NCBI RefSeq assembly: GCF_002157685.2
Contig: NZ_AP026738.1
Span: 3,658,001 to 3,722,000 of the forward strand
Direction of reading: 5' to 3'
Source of the DNA: Comamonas thiooxydans
Lineage (GTDB): Bacteria > Pseudomonadota > Gammaproteobacteria > Burkholderiales > Burkholderiaceae_C
Length of the DNA stretch: 64,000 nucleotides
Shown: positions 53,616 to 62,343 of the stretch, one piece after another
Position numbering within the stretch: position 1 is the first letter of the stretch
Layout: each line of letters opens with the position of its first letter
The notes under the pieces: generated by a model
What the model was told of the DNA's origin: nothing
The model's input: the letters and a program-made list of their open reading frames with translations, nothing else
Database searches by the model: none
Position numbers and translations under genes: made by a program

Positions 53616-54207
53616 AAGCCGGCTTCCACTCCAGAGACCAGGCACCGCTTTGCACATTCTGCAACCACAGACAGCAGCTCAAGGTCTTGGCATCGGTGAC
53701 CTGGCCGCTACGCACGCCGTCCAGCAACTCGGCAGGTGTCATGCTGCAGACATCGAGAAACTCGTCGGCATCGAGCTGGCGCTCGCCTGCAGTCAGGCCG
53801 CGCGCAAAGAAGATGTGAATGACTTCGTCCGAGTAGCCGATCGCCAGATGCATGGGCCCGGCATAAGCCCATTCGCGCGCACTGTAGCCGGTCTCCTCCA
53901 GCAGCTCGCGCTGGGCGCAGAGCAGCGGCTGCTCGCCCGCATCGAGCTTGCCTGCGGGAAACTCCGTCATGACCCGGCCCACGGGGTAGCGAAACTGCCG
54001 CTCCAGCAGCACGCGGCCATCGTCGAGCAGGCCTATCACCACCACGGCGCCGGGGTGCACCACATACTCGCGCGTGGCCTGACCGCCATGGGGCAGGCGC
54101 ACGGTATCAAGCTTTACTTGCAGAAAACTGCCCTGATGCACCAGCTCGCTTTTGATGGGGTGCTCGATCAGATGGGCTTCCTGAGCCTGTTTGTCTTGTT
54201 GGGTCAT
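53614..54207 (-). CDS. NUDIX hydrolase (ADP-ribose pyrophosphatase type)
   Basis: 197-aa NUDIX enzyme. The box GX5EX7REUXEEXGU appears as GKLDAGEQPLLCAQRELLEETGYS. Shape and the EFPAGKLD entry resemble ADP-ribose/sugar nucleotide pyrophosphatases. ATG 54207 is chosen over 54252 since AGGAG-like sequence is nearer and the longer form lacks family support. The text motif is quoted in pieces: GKLDAGEQPLL, CAQRELLEETG. Divergent from the MBL gene at 54304. Confidence 0.9.
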   Translation of the reverse strand: MTQQDKQAQEAHLIEHPIKSELVHQGSFLQVKLDTVRLPHGGQATREYVVHPGAVVVIGLLDDGRVLLERQFRYPVGRVMTEFPAGKLDAGEQPLLCAQRELLEETGYSAREWAYAGPMHLAIGYSDEVIHIFFARGLTAGERQLDADEFLDVCSMTPAELLDGVRSGQVTDAKTLSCCLWLQNVQSGAWSLEWKPA

Positions 54208-54303
54208 CTCCGACTCGTCTTTCAAAGCGCTGTGGTGACAGCGCAAATACATCCAAGGTCTTAATCTTCGCAGAAGCCGGCTTCACTTTCCTCCACTCAG
54301 ACC

Positions 54304-55242
54304 ATGATGCATCCCACCGACACAGCCCAGACAGACATACAGCGCCACCAGTTCGGCCGCGTGACGGTGTTTCGCGGCGCCAAGGGCGGCAAGTATCCGG
54401 ACGGCAACCAGATCATGATTCGCGGCAGCGATACGCTGGCAGCGCTGGATACGCCTATCGTTGCCAACCACATCGGGACCGAGTTCGATGCCACCGAGCT
54501 GGTGGTGATGGGTCATGTGCATGAAGACCATATGGCCGGCCTGCACCGCCTACCAGACGCACAGGTCTTTGCTCATGTAGGCGATCTTGCGGCCTTGCTA
54601 AGCTGGGAGGGCCTGGTTGCCACCTTTGGCTGGGTCGATTCGGCTCAGGCCGACATCATGCGCAACAAGCTGGAGAGCGAATTCTTCTACGCCCCCAGAC
54701 CCGATGCCAAGGGCTACGAAGATGGAGCCGTCTGGGAGCTGGGTCAGTCGCAGATTCACGCCATTCATATGCCTGGCCATACCGCCGGCCATACCGTGCT
54801 GCTGATCGAGCCCGAAGGTGTTGCCTTTATCGGCGATATCGACCTGACAGGCTTCGGCCCTTATTACGGCGATGCCTGCTCCTGTCTGGCGGACTTTCGC
54901 CGCAGCCTGGCGCGGCTGCCCGAGATCGATGCCCGGGTCTGGGTGACCTCGCACCACAAGGGCATTTACACGGAACGCGAGGCGTTTCTGCGAGACCTCA
55001 AGCGCTTTGCTGCGGTCATTGACGAGCGCGGTGCACGCATTCTCGAATGGCTGAGGCAGCGGCCCATGACGCTCTCGCAGATGGTGGAGCAGCGCCTGCT
55101 CTACCCGCAAGGCTTTGATGCGCCCTGGGTACAGGGGGCCGAGACGCGAAGCATTTCCCAGCATCTGGATGAGCTGCTGGCGGTCGGAGAAATCCTGCAG
55201 GAGCGCAACGTGCGCGGCGAAGACCTTTATCTGCGGGCTTGA
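54304..55242 (+). CDS. MBL fold metallo-hydrolase
   Basis: 312-aa metallo-beta-lactamase-fold protein with metal motif GHVHEDHMAG (variant HxHxDH with Glu), PGHTAGHTVLL and FIGDIDLTGFGPYYGDACS. A C-terminal region (about 230-312; RILEWLRQRPMTLSQMVEQR) looks like a winged-helix-type extension. Cytoplasmic, no signal. Stands alone between a NUDIX gene and a BKACE gene; substrate unknown. Confidence 0.88.
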   Translation: MMHPTDTAQTDIQRHQFGRVTVFRGAKGGKYPDGNQIMIRGSDTLAALDTPIVANHIGTEFDATELVVMGHVHEDHMAGLHRLPDAQVFAHVGDLAALLSWEGLVATFGWVDSAQADIMRNKLESEFFYAPRPDAKGYEDGAVWELGQSQIHAIHMPGHTAGHTVLLIEPEGVAFIGDIDLTGFGPYYGDACSCLADFRRSLARLPEIDARVWVTSHHKGIYTEREAFLRDLKRFAAVIDERGARILEWLRQRPMTLSQMVEQRLLYPQGFDAPWVQGAETRSISQHLDELLAVGEILQERNVRGEDLYLRA

Positions 55243-55253
55243 ATCCAGAGAAA

Positions 55254-55283
55254 TAAAAAAGCCGACTTCTCAAGGAAGTCGGC
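55254..55283 (-). terminator. terminator for BKACE gene
   Basis: GCCGACTT/AAGTCGGC stem; on the minus strand it is followed by TTTTTTATTT. Serves the minus-strand gene to its right and possibly ends the plus-strand MBL gene. Confidence 0.8.
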
Positions 55284-55375
55284 GGGGGTAGGCGCTTGGC
55301 CACGCATCCACCAGGCAAGCGTGACAAACGCACAGCGGCTAGATGAGCCGGGCCCGGTCACCCGGGCTTTGAGAC

Positions 55376-56446
55376 TCAGGCCACAGCGTCCATGGGCTTG
55401 CGCAGAAAGCCCTGGTTGGCGCCCTTGCGGTTGGGCGCGAAGCCGTTCCTGGCCAGGGTTTCGTCGGCGGTTTCGTAGAACACGCCGATCTGCTTGATCT
55501 CGCGGGCCTGCTGGGCCGTGGCAATCGGGCGACCGAACTCGCCCGCAATACGCACCAGTTGCTTGATCTGCTCCACGGTGCTCATCTTGCCGGTGCGGGT
55601 CTGATTCCACAGCACGTCTTCGATACCGCAGCGCACATGCAGGCCCAGGGCCATGCCGATCATATTGATGGGCAGCACGTTCAGCACCGAGCTTTCCACC
55701 GTCACGATGGCGTTGTCGGGCACGGCGCGCAGCATATTGGCCAGGTTGTAGATATTGGCCTGGTCCATGCCGCCGCTGATGGCGACCCAGTTCATGACCA
55801 GCGGGCCCTTGTAGACGCCGCGGCGGATCATGCGCTCTATGGTCTCGAAACTGTTGATGTTGTAGACCTGGAAGGCGCTCTGGATGCCCTTTTCGGACAG
55901 GCGACGGATATGTTCTTCAACGAAGCTGGGGTTCGAGGGAACAATCATGTCCTTGTAGGTCTTGTGCAGATGCGGGAAACCGCGCGAGACACCGCGGAAG
56001 TCATCCTCGCCGGCATGCTCGGTCACGTTCATCTGCGTGGTGTTCACGGTCACCGTCACCTGGTCGGGTACCGGAGTCAGCTCGGCCAGCATATGGCGGG
56101 TATCGTCGGAGAGCCACTTGGCTTCGCCATCCGGGCCTTCGGGCGCAAAGCTGATGGAGCCGCCGACCTGGATGATCATCTCGGGCACACGCTCACGCAC
56201 ACCGGCAATAAGCTCGTTGAACTTGGACAGACGCTTGCTGCCCTTGCCGTCGTCTTCACGCACATGCAGATGCAGCACGGTGGCACCGGCCTCATAGCAG
56301 TCCACGGCCTTCTGAATCTGCTCTTCCATCGTGATGGGGATGTCCTCGGGGAAGTCCGAGGGAATCCAGCCCGGAGCGTAGGGAGCGGCAGTGATGATCA
56401 GCGGTTGCTGGTTTTCGGGATACAGGTGACCGTCAAGAAAGTTCAT
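55376..56446 (-). CDS. BKACE family (DUF849) 3-keto acid cleavage enzyme
   Basis: 356-aa TIM-barrel Zn enzyme of the beta-keto acid cleavage family (3-keto-5-aminohexanoate cleavage type), which condenses a 3-keto acid with acetyl-CoA. Features: PLIITAAPYAPGWIPSDFPE, ATVLHLHVREDDGKGSK (Zn His pair), QVGGSISFAPEG, and GLHVRCGIEDVLWNQTRTGK near the end. Family members take many substrates (dehydrocarnitine, 3-oxoadipate-like), so the substrate is not set. It is divergent from the Bug gene; no CoA-transferase lies next to it. Confidence 0.92.
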   Translation of the reverse strand: MNFLDGHLYPENQQPLIITAAPYAPGWIPSDFPEDIPITMEEQIQKAVDCYEAGATVLHLHVREDDGKGSKRLSKFNELIAGVRERVPEMIIQVGGSISFAPEGPDGEAKWLSDDTRHMLAELTPVPDQVTVTVNTTQMNVTEHAGEDDFRGVSRGFPHLHKTYKDMIVPSNPSFVEEHIRRLSEKGIQSAFQVYNINSFETIERMIRRGVYKGPLVMNWVAISGGMDQANIYNLANMLRAVPDNAIVTVESSVLNVLPINMIGMALGLHVRCGIEDVLWNQTRTGKMSTVEQIKQLVRIAGEFGRPIATAQQAREIKQIGVFYETADETLARNGFAPNRKGANQGFLRKPMDAVA

Positions 56447-57033
56447 GGTTGTTGTCTCCGGTTTGAGTGCGAGAAATCAGTGTCTGGACAAACTGCATCA
56501 GCCGATTTCAGGCCATTGCCGATGCGTGAGGCCAGTATCAAATGCCGTGTGAGATGCCACTTTGCATTTCAAGACACGCGCTTTCTCAAACGCGACAAGG
56601 CCGGCAAACCAGGCCTGAAGGTGATTGGGGCAGGCAACAGAGAGACGAAATCGGTTCATGCACTGCAAAAGTCCAGGCGACTGCTGCGCACCATCGGCAA
56701 CCTGCGATCCCCCCCCTCCTCGCGGCTCCGATTGCAAGGCGCCCATACCGCGCCTCAAGCACGCTCGAAGCCATGCAGGCTGCAGCCCTACATCGGGTAA
56801 GTGCGGAGTACTGCAGTCATCAAATGCGAAGTCGCAGGCATGAAACGCCAAGTCACCGAACTTGCGGACCTCCATCATGAATTGGTGCATTCCTACACCC
56901 CAAGCACAAGAGCGCAGGGACATGCCGGCCGATTCAGCGGATCACCTATTCGTTGGGTCTGCCCCCCCTGCGAGACAGAGATCGGCGTCATGCCGAATGT
57001 CTGCCCCCCATGAAAAAACGACAGGAGACATCA
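56447..57033. other. intergenic, no gene seen
   Basis: About 590 bases between the divergent BKACE gene and a small ORF. Two frames exist on the plus strand but with no ribosome site and unnatural composition. Presumed to hold both promoters. Confidence 0.5.
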
Positions 57034-57207
57034 ATGACAACCGCTGTGAATTTTGCAGGACCACCCGGCCCGCAAGTGATGCCAGTGATTCGCGTCTTGC
57101 AAGCCAGAGCCGATAACGCCGCTGCAAAGCAGGCGCTGAATGCTTACGTTCTTGAAGATGAGGGTCACAGACTCTCCCTCCAGCGCCATCTGAGCAACTC
57201 CATTTAG
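57034..57207 (+). CDS. small hypothetical protein (57 aa)
   Basis: 57 residues starting MTTAVNFAGPPGPQVMPVIR, ending LSLQRHLSNSI, with an AGGAG site 7 bases before ATG 57034. Ten bases separate its stop from the Bug protein start, so it is the first gene of that small operon. Possibly a helix pair (RADNAAAKQALNAYVLEDEG). No family recognised. Confidence 0.55.
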   Translation: MTTAVNFAGPPGPQVMPVIRVLQARADNAAAKQALNAYVLEDEGHRLSLQRHLSNSI

Positions 57208-57217
57208 GAGCCCACAC

Positions 57218-58216
57218 ATGCGAAACATTGTTCAAAACCTGCGTTCCTGCGCCGCAATTCTTTGCGTCGGCGCAATGGTCAGCACCTCCGTACAAGCCCA
57301 GACCCCAGCACCCGCCTGGCCCGTCAAACCCATCCGCCTCGTCGTTCCTGCGCCTCCTGGTGGCATCACCGATGGTGTGGCGCGCCTGGTGGCCGATCAT
57401 CTGCAGACCAATCTAGGCCAGCCCGTGGTGGTGGACAACAAGCCCGGCGGCTCGGCCGTGATTGCCGAGCGCGCCGTGATGAATGCACCTGCCGACTGGC
57501 ATACGCTGATGATTGCGCCCTCCAGCATCTGGACCGACTTTCCACTCACCGTGAAGACGCCGTTTGACGTACACAAGACATTCACCTATGTCTCGGATGT
57601 GGCCTCCATGGTGCATATGCTGGTGGCCAACAACAGCTTTCCCCCCAACAGGATTCAGGAGGTGCTGGACTATGCAAAAAAGAGCAGCAGCCCGATCAAT
57701 ATCGCCAACCTGAGCCCCGGCACTCGTTCCGACATGCTGGGTGAGTTGCTGAGCGAGAAAAGCGGCGGCAAGATCACCGCCGTGCCCTACAAGGGCTCGG
57801 CCCCTGCCATCGTCGATCTGATCGGCAACCAGGTACAACTGACCTTTGAAGTGGTGACCAATGCCGCCCCGCTGGTCAAGGCCGGCAAGGTCAAGGCTCT
57901 GGGCGTGGTCTCGCCCAACCGCTCGCGCCTGCTACCCGATGTGCCCAGCTTTGCCGAGCAGAACATGCCCGACTTTGTTCTGCCCGATGCGAGTGTGGGA
58001 CTGTTCGTGCTCAGCAGCACGCCCCCGCCCCTGATCCAGAAGGTGCGCCAGGAGATGGACAAGGTGACCCAATCCCCAAAGTTCCAGACGCAGCTCAAAA
58101 CCCAGGGCTTTGACGCACCCCAGCCCAGCACGATGACTGAGCTGCAACAAAAAATGCTGAACACGGTGGAGCAGAACCGCAAAATTCTGAGCAAGCTCAG
58201 AATCGCCAGCAACTGA
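57218..58216 (+). CDS. Bug family tripartite tricarboxylate transporter substrate-binding protein
   Basis: 332-aa periplasmic binding protein with signal peptide (cleavage after VQAQ near residue 29). Bug hallmark: WPVKPIRLVVPAPPGGITDG, QPVVVDNKPGGSAVIAERAV, NIANLSPGTRSDMLGELLSE and ITAVPYKGSAPAIVDLIGNQ. No TctA/TctB membrane genes are adjacent, as usual for orphan Bug genes of Comamonadaceae. May feed the BKACE pathway encoded divergently; ligand unknown. Confidence 0.93.
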   Translation: MRNIVQNLRSCAAILCVGAMVSTSVQAQTPAPAWPVKPIRLVVPAPPGGITDGVARLVADHLQTNLGQPVVVDNKPGGSAVIAERAVMNAPADWHTLMIAPSSIWTDFPLTVKTPFDVHKTFTYVSDVASMVHMLVANNSFPPNRIQEVLDYAKKSSSPINIANLSPGTRSDMLGELLSEKSGGKITAVPYKGSAPAIVDLIGNQVQLTFEVVTNAAPLVKAGKVKALGVVSPNRSRLLPDVPSFAEQNMPDFVLPDASVGLFVLSSTPPPLIQKVRQEMDKVTQSPKFQTQLKTQGFDAPQPSTMTELQQKMLNTVEQNRKILSKLRIASN

Positions 58217-58267
58217 AGGACGCTGGCGTAGCCGCCCTCTCCCAGGGGCGGCACTTTGGTAGTGTGT

Positions 58268-58297
58268 TTGGCGGGCCCCTGCGGCCCGCTTTTTTAT
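58268..58297 (+). terminator. terminator after Bug gene
   Basis: GCGGGC/GCCCGC stem with CCCTGCG loop and six T residues; overlaps the end of the convergent AraC-type gene. Confidence 0.85.
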
Positions 58298-59316
58298 GCG
58301 CCGCCCGTGCCTTCGGTCTGTGCCTTGGCACGGCTGTCCTTGGCACTGCAGCCAAACTGGCTCTGATACCAGCGCGAAAAACTGCTGGGGGCCGTAAAGC
58401 CCAACAGCTCGGCCACTTCGGTCAGAGAGCGGTTGCTCTCAAACACATAGCGCACGGCCAGTTCCTTGCGGATATCGTTCATCAGAGAAGAAAAGCTCTG
58501 CCCCTTTTCCGTCAGCCGGCGCTGAATGGTGCGTGGCACCACACCCAGGTGCTCGCTGACCTTCTCTATGCTGCAGCGACCGCTGGGCAACAGCAGCAAG
58601 ATGGTCCGGCGCACATCGTCCAGCACCGCTTCCTCGCTCGTGGGCGCCACGGACTCCAGCAGCTTCTGGGCATAGCGCACCATGGCAGGATCGGCAAACT
58701 CGTTGCGTGTATCGAGATCGGCCTTGACGCAGACAATGCAGTTGAACTCCTGATTGAACTGCACGCGCGGGCCGAACATCAGGTGATGCATGCTCAGGTC
58801 CTTGGGCGCGGCGTGCTCGAAACACACCATGCGAGGCTGCCAGTCGCGACCTATCAGCTGCCGAATGGCGCGCACCATCACGCCCAGCGCCAGCTCCACG
58901 CGCTGACGCGTAGGCTCATGGGCACGGCCGGCCAGCAACAGCTCACGGATCAGCACCGTGTCGGCCTGCTCGTCCAGCTCCAGCGTCATGGCGCCGTTGA
59001 GCAGGGCCAGATGGCGCACCAGCAGGTTCAGCGAATCGCGCAGCGTAGCCTGATCGCGAATCAGCAGGCCCACCGGCCCCATATTGGACAGCAGGCGCGA
59101 GCGCGCCATGCACAGACCAAAGCTTTCATTGCCCGACTGCGTGGCCGAGGCCTGCAGCAAACGCCCCACCTTGTCCACCGGAATCATCAGATCCGGCTCG
59201 TCGAGCACACCGGGGTTCAGGCCGGCATCGAGCAGCATGCGCGCGCCATTCAGCCCCGAAGCCTGAGCGACTTCGGCGTAATTGGTCAAGCAGGCTGCGC
59301 GAACGAGAGAGGCCAT
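58294..59316 (-). CDS. AraC family regulator (arabinose-binding-like N-domain)
   Basis: 340-aa regulator with an N-terminal effector domain of the ArgR/OruR-like type (FGLCMARSRLLSNMGPVGLL, HAAPKDLSMHHLMFGPRVQF) and a C-terminal double HTH (CSIEKVSEHLGVVPRTIQRR, TEVAELLGFTAPSSFSRWYQ). Divergent from the TauD-type gene 110 bases away, so it probably controls that unit. The terminator of the Bug gene overlaps its 3' end. Ligand likely the substrate of the dioxygenase pathway. Confidence 0.9.
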   Translation of the reverse strand: MASLVRAACLTNYAEVAQASGLNGARMLLDAGLNPGVLDEPDLMIPVDKVGRLLQASATQSGNESFGLCMARSRLLSNMGPVGLLIRDQATLRDSLNLLVRHLALLNGAMTLELDEQADTVLIRELLLAGRAHEPTRQRVELALGVMVRAIRQLIGRDWQPRMVCFEHAAPKDLSMHHLMFGPRVQFNQEFNCIVCVKADLDTRNEFADPAMVRYAQKLLESVAPTSEEAVLDDVRRTILLLLPSGRCSIEKVSEHLGVVPRTIQRRLTEKGQSFSSLMNDIRKELAVRYVFESNRSLTEVAELLGFTAPSSFSRWYQSQFGCSAKDSRAKAQTEGTGGA

Positions 59317-59426
59317 GGGGTTTCACTAACTTGGCACTAATTGCAAAGCACCAGTCATGTAATGACAAGCGCCGATCGAGGGGAGTTTTCACACTGGCGA
59401 CATTGATTCTATAAGGAGACTTCCCA

Positions 59427-60338
59427 ATGAAAAACGAGGTTGGCGCAGCACCCGCCCTTATCCGCTCCAGCTCTTTGACCCGCTCGCTGGAAGTCAATCC
59501 TCTGACCTGCTCCATCGGTGCGGAGCTGTCCAACGTTCACCTGGGAGCGGCCGCAGAGGACGAGGGCTTGATGGCCGAAATCCGCCAGGCACTGCTCAAG
59601 CACCGCGTGATCTTTTTCCGCGACCAGGACATCACACGCGCCGAGCATGTGGCGTTTGCGCGCAAATTTGGCGAGCTGGAAGACCACCCGGTGGTGGGAA
59701 GCCACCCCGAGCACCCTGGCCTGGTGCAGATCTACAAGACCCCCGACAACCCTCTGGACCGCAACGAGAACTCATGGCACACCGACGCCACCTGGCGCGA
59801 GCAGCCCCCCATGGGCTGCGTGCTGCGCTGCGTTGAATGCCCGCCCGTGGGCGGCGACACCATGTGGGTGAACATGGTGATGGCCTATGAGAACCTGCCA
59901 GACGACATCAAGGTCAAGATCGAGCATCTGCGTGCCCGCCATAGCATCGAAGCGAGCTTTGGTGCCGTCATGCCTATCGAAAAACGCCTGGCACTCAAGG
60001 CCCAATACCCCGACGCCGAGCACCCCGTGGTCCGCATCCACCCCGAAACCGGCGAGAAGATTCTGTTCGTCAACAGCAGCTTCACCACCCATTTCACCAA
60101 CTACAACACACCTGCCAATGTGCGCTTCGGCCTAGACAAATCGCCCGGCTCCTCGCAACTGCTCAATTACCTCACCAGCCAGGCCATGATTCCCGAGTAC
60201 CAGGTGCGCTTCAAATGGAGCAAAAACAGCGTAGCCTTCTGGGACAACCGCTCCACCCAGCACTACGCTGTGATGGACTACCAGCCCTGCCACCGCAAGA
60301 TGGAACGCACCGCCATCATCGGCGGCCCCACGGACTGA
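59427..60338 (+). CDS. TauD/TfdA family dioxygenase
   Basis: 303-aa Fe(II)/2-oxoglutarate dioxygenase. The HxD motif is in NSWHTDATWREQP, the distal His in STQHYAVMDYQ, and the 2-oxoglutarate Arg in HRKMERTAI. A VFFRDQDIT-like start region (KHRVIFFRDQDITRAEHVAF) is normal for the TauD/TfdA group, which opens sulfonates, aryloxy acids or related substrates by hydroxylation. AAGGAG precedes ATG 59427. First gene of a unit with the hydrolase, Bug and porin genes. Confidence 0.92.
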   Translation: MKNEVGAAPALIRSSSLTRSLEVNPLTCSIGAELSNVHLGAAAEDEGLMAEIRQALLKHRVIFFRDQDITRAEHVAFARKFGELEDHPVVGSHPEHPGLVQIYKTPDNPLDRNENSWHTDATWREQPPMGCVLRCVECPPVGGDTMWVNMVMAYENLPDDIKVKIEHLRARHSIEASFGAVMPIEKRLALKAQYPDAEHPVVRIHPETGEKILFVNSSFTTHFTNYNTPANVRFGLDKSPGSSQLLNYLTSQAMIPEYQVRFKWSKNSVAFWDNRSTQHYAVMDYQPCHRKMERTAIIGGPTD

Positions 60339-60353
60339 GCCAGGAGACAGAAG

Positions 60354-60956
60354 ATGACCTTGAAGCACACGATTCTCATCATCCCCGGCCTGCGCGACCA
60401 TGTGCAAGAGCACTGGCAGACGCTGCTGGCCAAGGAACTGACTGCGCAGTCCGTCCCCTGCGTCACCGTGCCACCGCTGGAGCAGGACAAGCTCAGTTGC
60501 CAGGCCCGCCTGGACGCGATCGACCGAGCACTGGACGGTATCGACGGCCCCGTCATCATCGTGGCACACAGCGCCGGCTGCATGATGGTCGCGCACTGGG
60601 CGCTGCGCCGAGCCCGCCCCATTCTCGGAGCCTTGCTTGCAGCCCCCGCCGATGTGGAAACCCAGATGCCTGCCGGCTATCCCCCCAAGGATGTGCTGAC
60701 AGCCCACGGCTGGACGCCCATCCCGCGCCAGCGCCTGCCGTTTCCCACACTGCTGGCAGCCAGCAGCAATGACCCGCTGACCCAGTTGGAGCGCGCGCGC
60801 GGCTTTGCGCGCGACTGGGGGAGCGAGCTGGTGGAGCTGGGCCCCCAGGGCCACCTGAACCCGGCCTCGGGCCACGGTCCCTGGCCGCAGGCAAAACAGC
60901 TGATCGAGGATTTGCAGGCTCGGATCGAAGCCCGACAGCCCGAGCCAACGGCCTGA
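60354..60956 (+). CDS. RBBP9/YdeN family alpha/beta hydrolase
   Basis: 200-aa serine hydrolase with nucleophile motif VAHSAGCMMVAHW (AHSAG), a LLAASSNDPL Asp region and GPQGHLNP His. Members are small hydrolases of unknown natural substrate. AGGAG stands before ATG 60354; gap to the dioxygenase 15 bases, so co-translation is likely. Could hydrolyse an ester or thioester in the same pathway. Confidence 0.87.
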   Translation: MTLKHTILIIPGLRDHVQEHWQTLLAKELTAQSVPCVTVPPLEQDKLSCQARLDAIDRALDGIDGPVIIVAHSAGCMMVAHWALRRARPILGALLAAPADVETQMPAGYPPKDVLTAHGWTPIPRQRLPFPTLLAASSNDPLTQLERARGFARDWGSELVELGPQGHLNPASGHGPWPQAKQLIEDLQARIEARQPEPTA

Positions 60957-61055
60957 GCCGCCTGAAGACCATCACGATGAATGCGCAGCCACCCACAATA
61001 TATAAAAGGTGCGCGCAGATGGGGAGCCAGATCTCCCCATTGAAGGAGACAAGCA

Positions 61056-62106
61056 ATGAAGGCAACGACACCCGCCTCGCGCAATTCAGTGGACACCGCA
61101 GGTTTTCGCACCGCGACAGCCTGCGCACTGCGCCGGAAATTAGGCCTGGCCGTCATGGCCGTGGCCGCCAGCCTGGCCTTGCCCGCACAGGCCGAACAGA
61201 CCACGGACTGGCCGACCAGGCCCATACGCCTGATCGTCACCGGGCCTGCCGGTGGCACAGCTGACACCCTGGCCCGTCTGCTGGCAGAGGGCATGCAGCA
61301 AGAGCTCAAGCAGCCCGTGATCGTGGAATCCAAGGCCGGTGCCTCGGGGGCCATCGGCATCCAGGACCTCAAGTCCCATGGCAAAAGCGGCTACACCTTT
61401 CTGGTGATTCAGGACGGAGCACTGAGCGAGGCGCCCCTGGCCCAGAAAGTCAGTTTCGACCCGTTCAAGGACCTGACGCCGCTGGCCCAGCTCACACGCA
61501 CCGGCCTGGTCATGGTCGCCAACAAGGATCTGCCGTTCCAGACCCTGCCCGAATTCATCAGCTACGCCAGACAGCAACGCGACTGCGTGGACTTTGCCTC
61601 CTACGCCACGGGCCTGAAGGGTCACAACGGGCATGCTGCTGGGCCAGTTGGCCAAGATCAATATGCGCCATGTGGGCTACAAGGGCTCGCCCCCTGCGCT
61701 GGTGGATCTCATGGGTGGTCATATCCCGGTGATGTTCGATGGCGTCACCACTTCGCTCCCCCTGATTCGCAGCGGCAAGATCAAGGCACTGGCCGCCGTC
61801 TACCCGACCCGCCTGCAAGCCCTGCCCGACGTGCCGACGTTCACGGAGCTGGGCTATCCGCAGCTGTCCAAACCCGGCTGGTTCGCCCTGTGGTCCCACC
61901 CGCAAACCCCGGCCGTCATCCAGCAGAAGCTGCGGGATGTGGCGCTGGCACATTTCCGCAAGGAGTCCGTGCTCAAACAGCTCGCCACGGTGGGCATGGA
62001 GCCCGGCCAGCCCCTTACCACGGCAGAAATGACGGCCGACCTCAAAGAGGCCAGCCGCAAGCAGGCAGCCCTACTCAAGTCCATAGGCTACAAGCCCGAA
62101 AACTGA
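61056..62106 (+). pseudogene. Bug family substrate-binding protein, frameshifted
   Basis: Intact Bug-type signal peptide (LAVMAVAASLALPAQAEQ) and first two thirds: WPTRPIRLIVTGPAGGTADT, KQPVIVESKAGASGAIGIQD, SYATGLKGHN. Near 61629-61631 a G has been added (expected GGC ATG, present GGGC ATG), after which the next frame continues normally: MLLGQLAKINMRHVGYKGSP, VDLMGGHIPVMFDGVTTSLP, to the stop at 62104-62106. A single-base insertion in a G run could be a real mutation or an assembly error. AAGGAG before ATG 61056. Confidence 0.85.
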
Positions 62107-62343
62107 GGCCCGGGTCCTTGAGCAGTGGCTCTCAAGCGGCTCCATTACTTATCTGATTCAAGACCTCTGCCCGGTGCCCACCCTTGGCACCGTGGGCAGC
62201 TGCACCCGGCTCAAGTCCTTTTGCGGGACTAGAGCTGGAGCTTGCCTGCGCCCTCACCCCATTCCCAGGCCCGGCCTTGCCCGGCAGTGTTTTTCGTCGG
62301 TTTGCCATCAGGCATCTTTTTTCAACGGTTCAAGGAGACATGA
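62107..62343. other. intergenic between Bug and porin genes
   Basis: 237 bases; a GTGCCCAC/GTGGGCA hairpin near 62170 without T tract; no gene. Confidence 0.45.
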
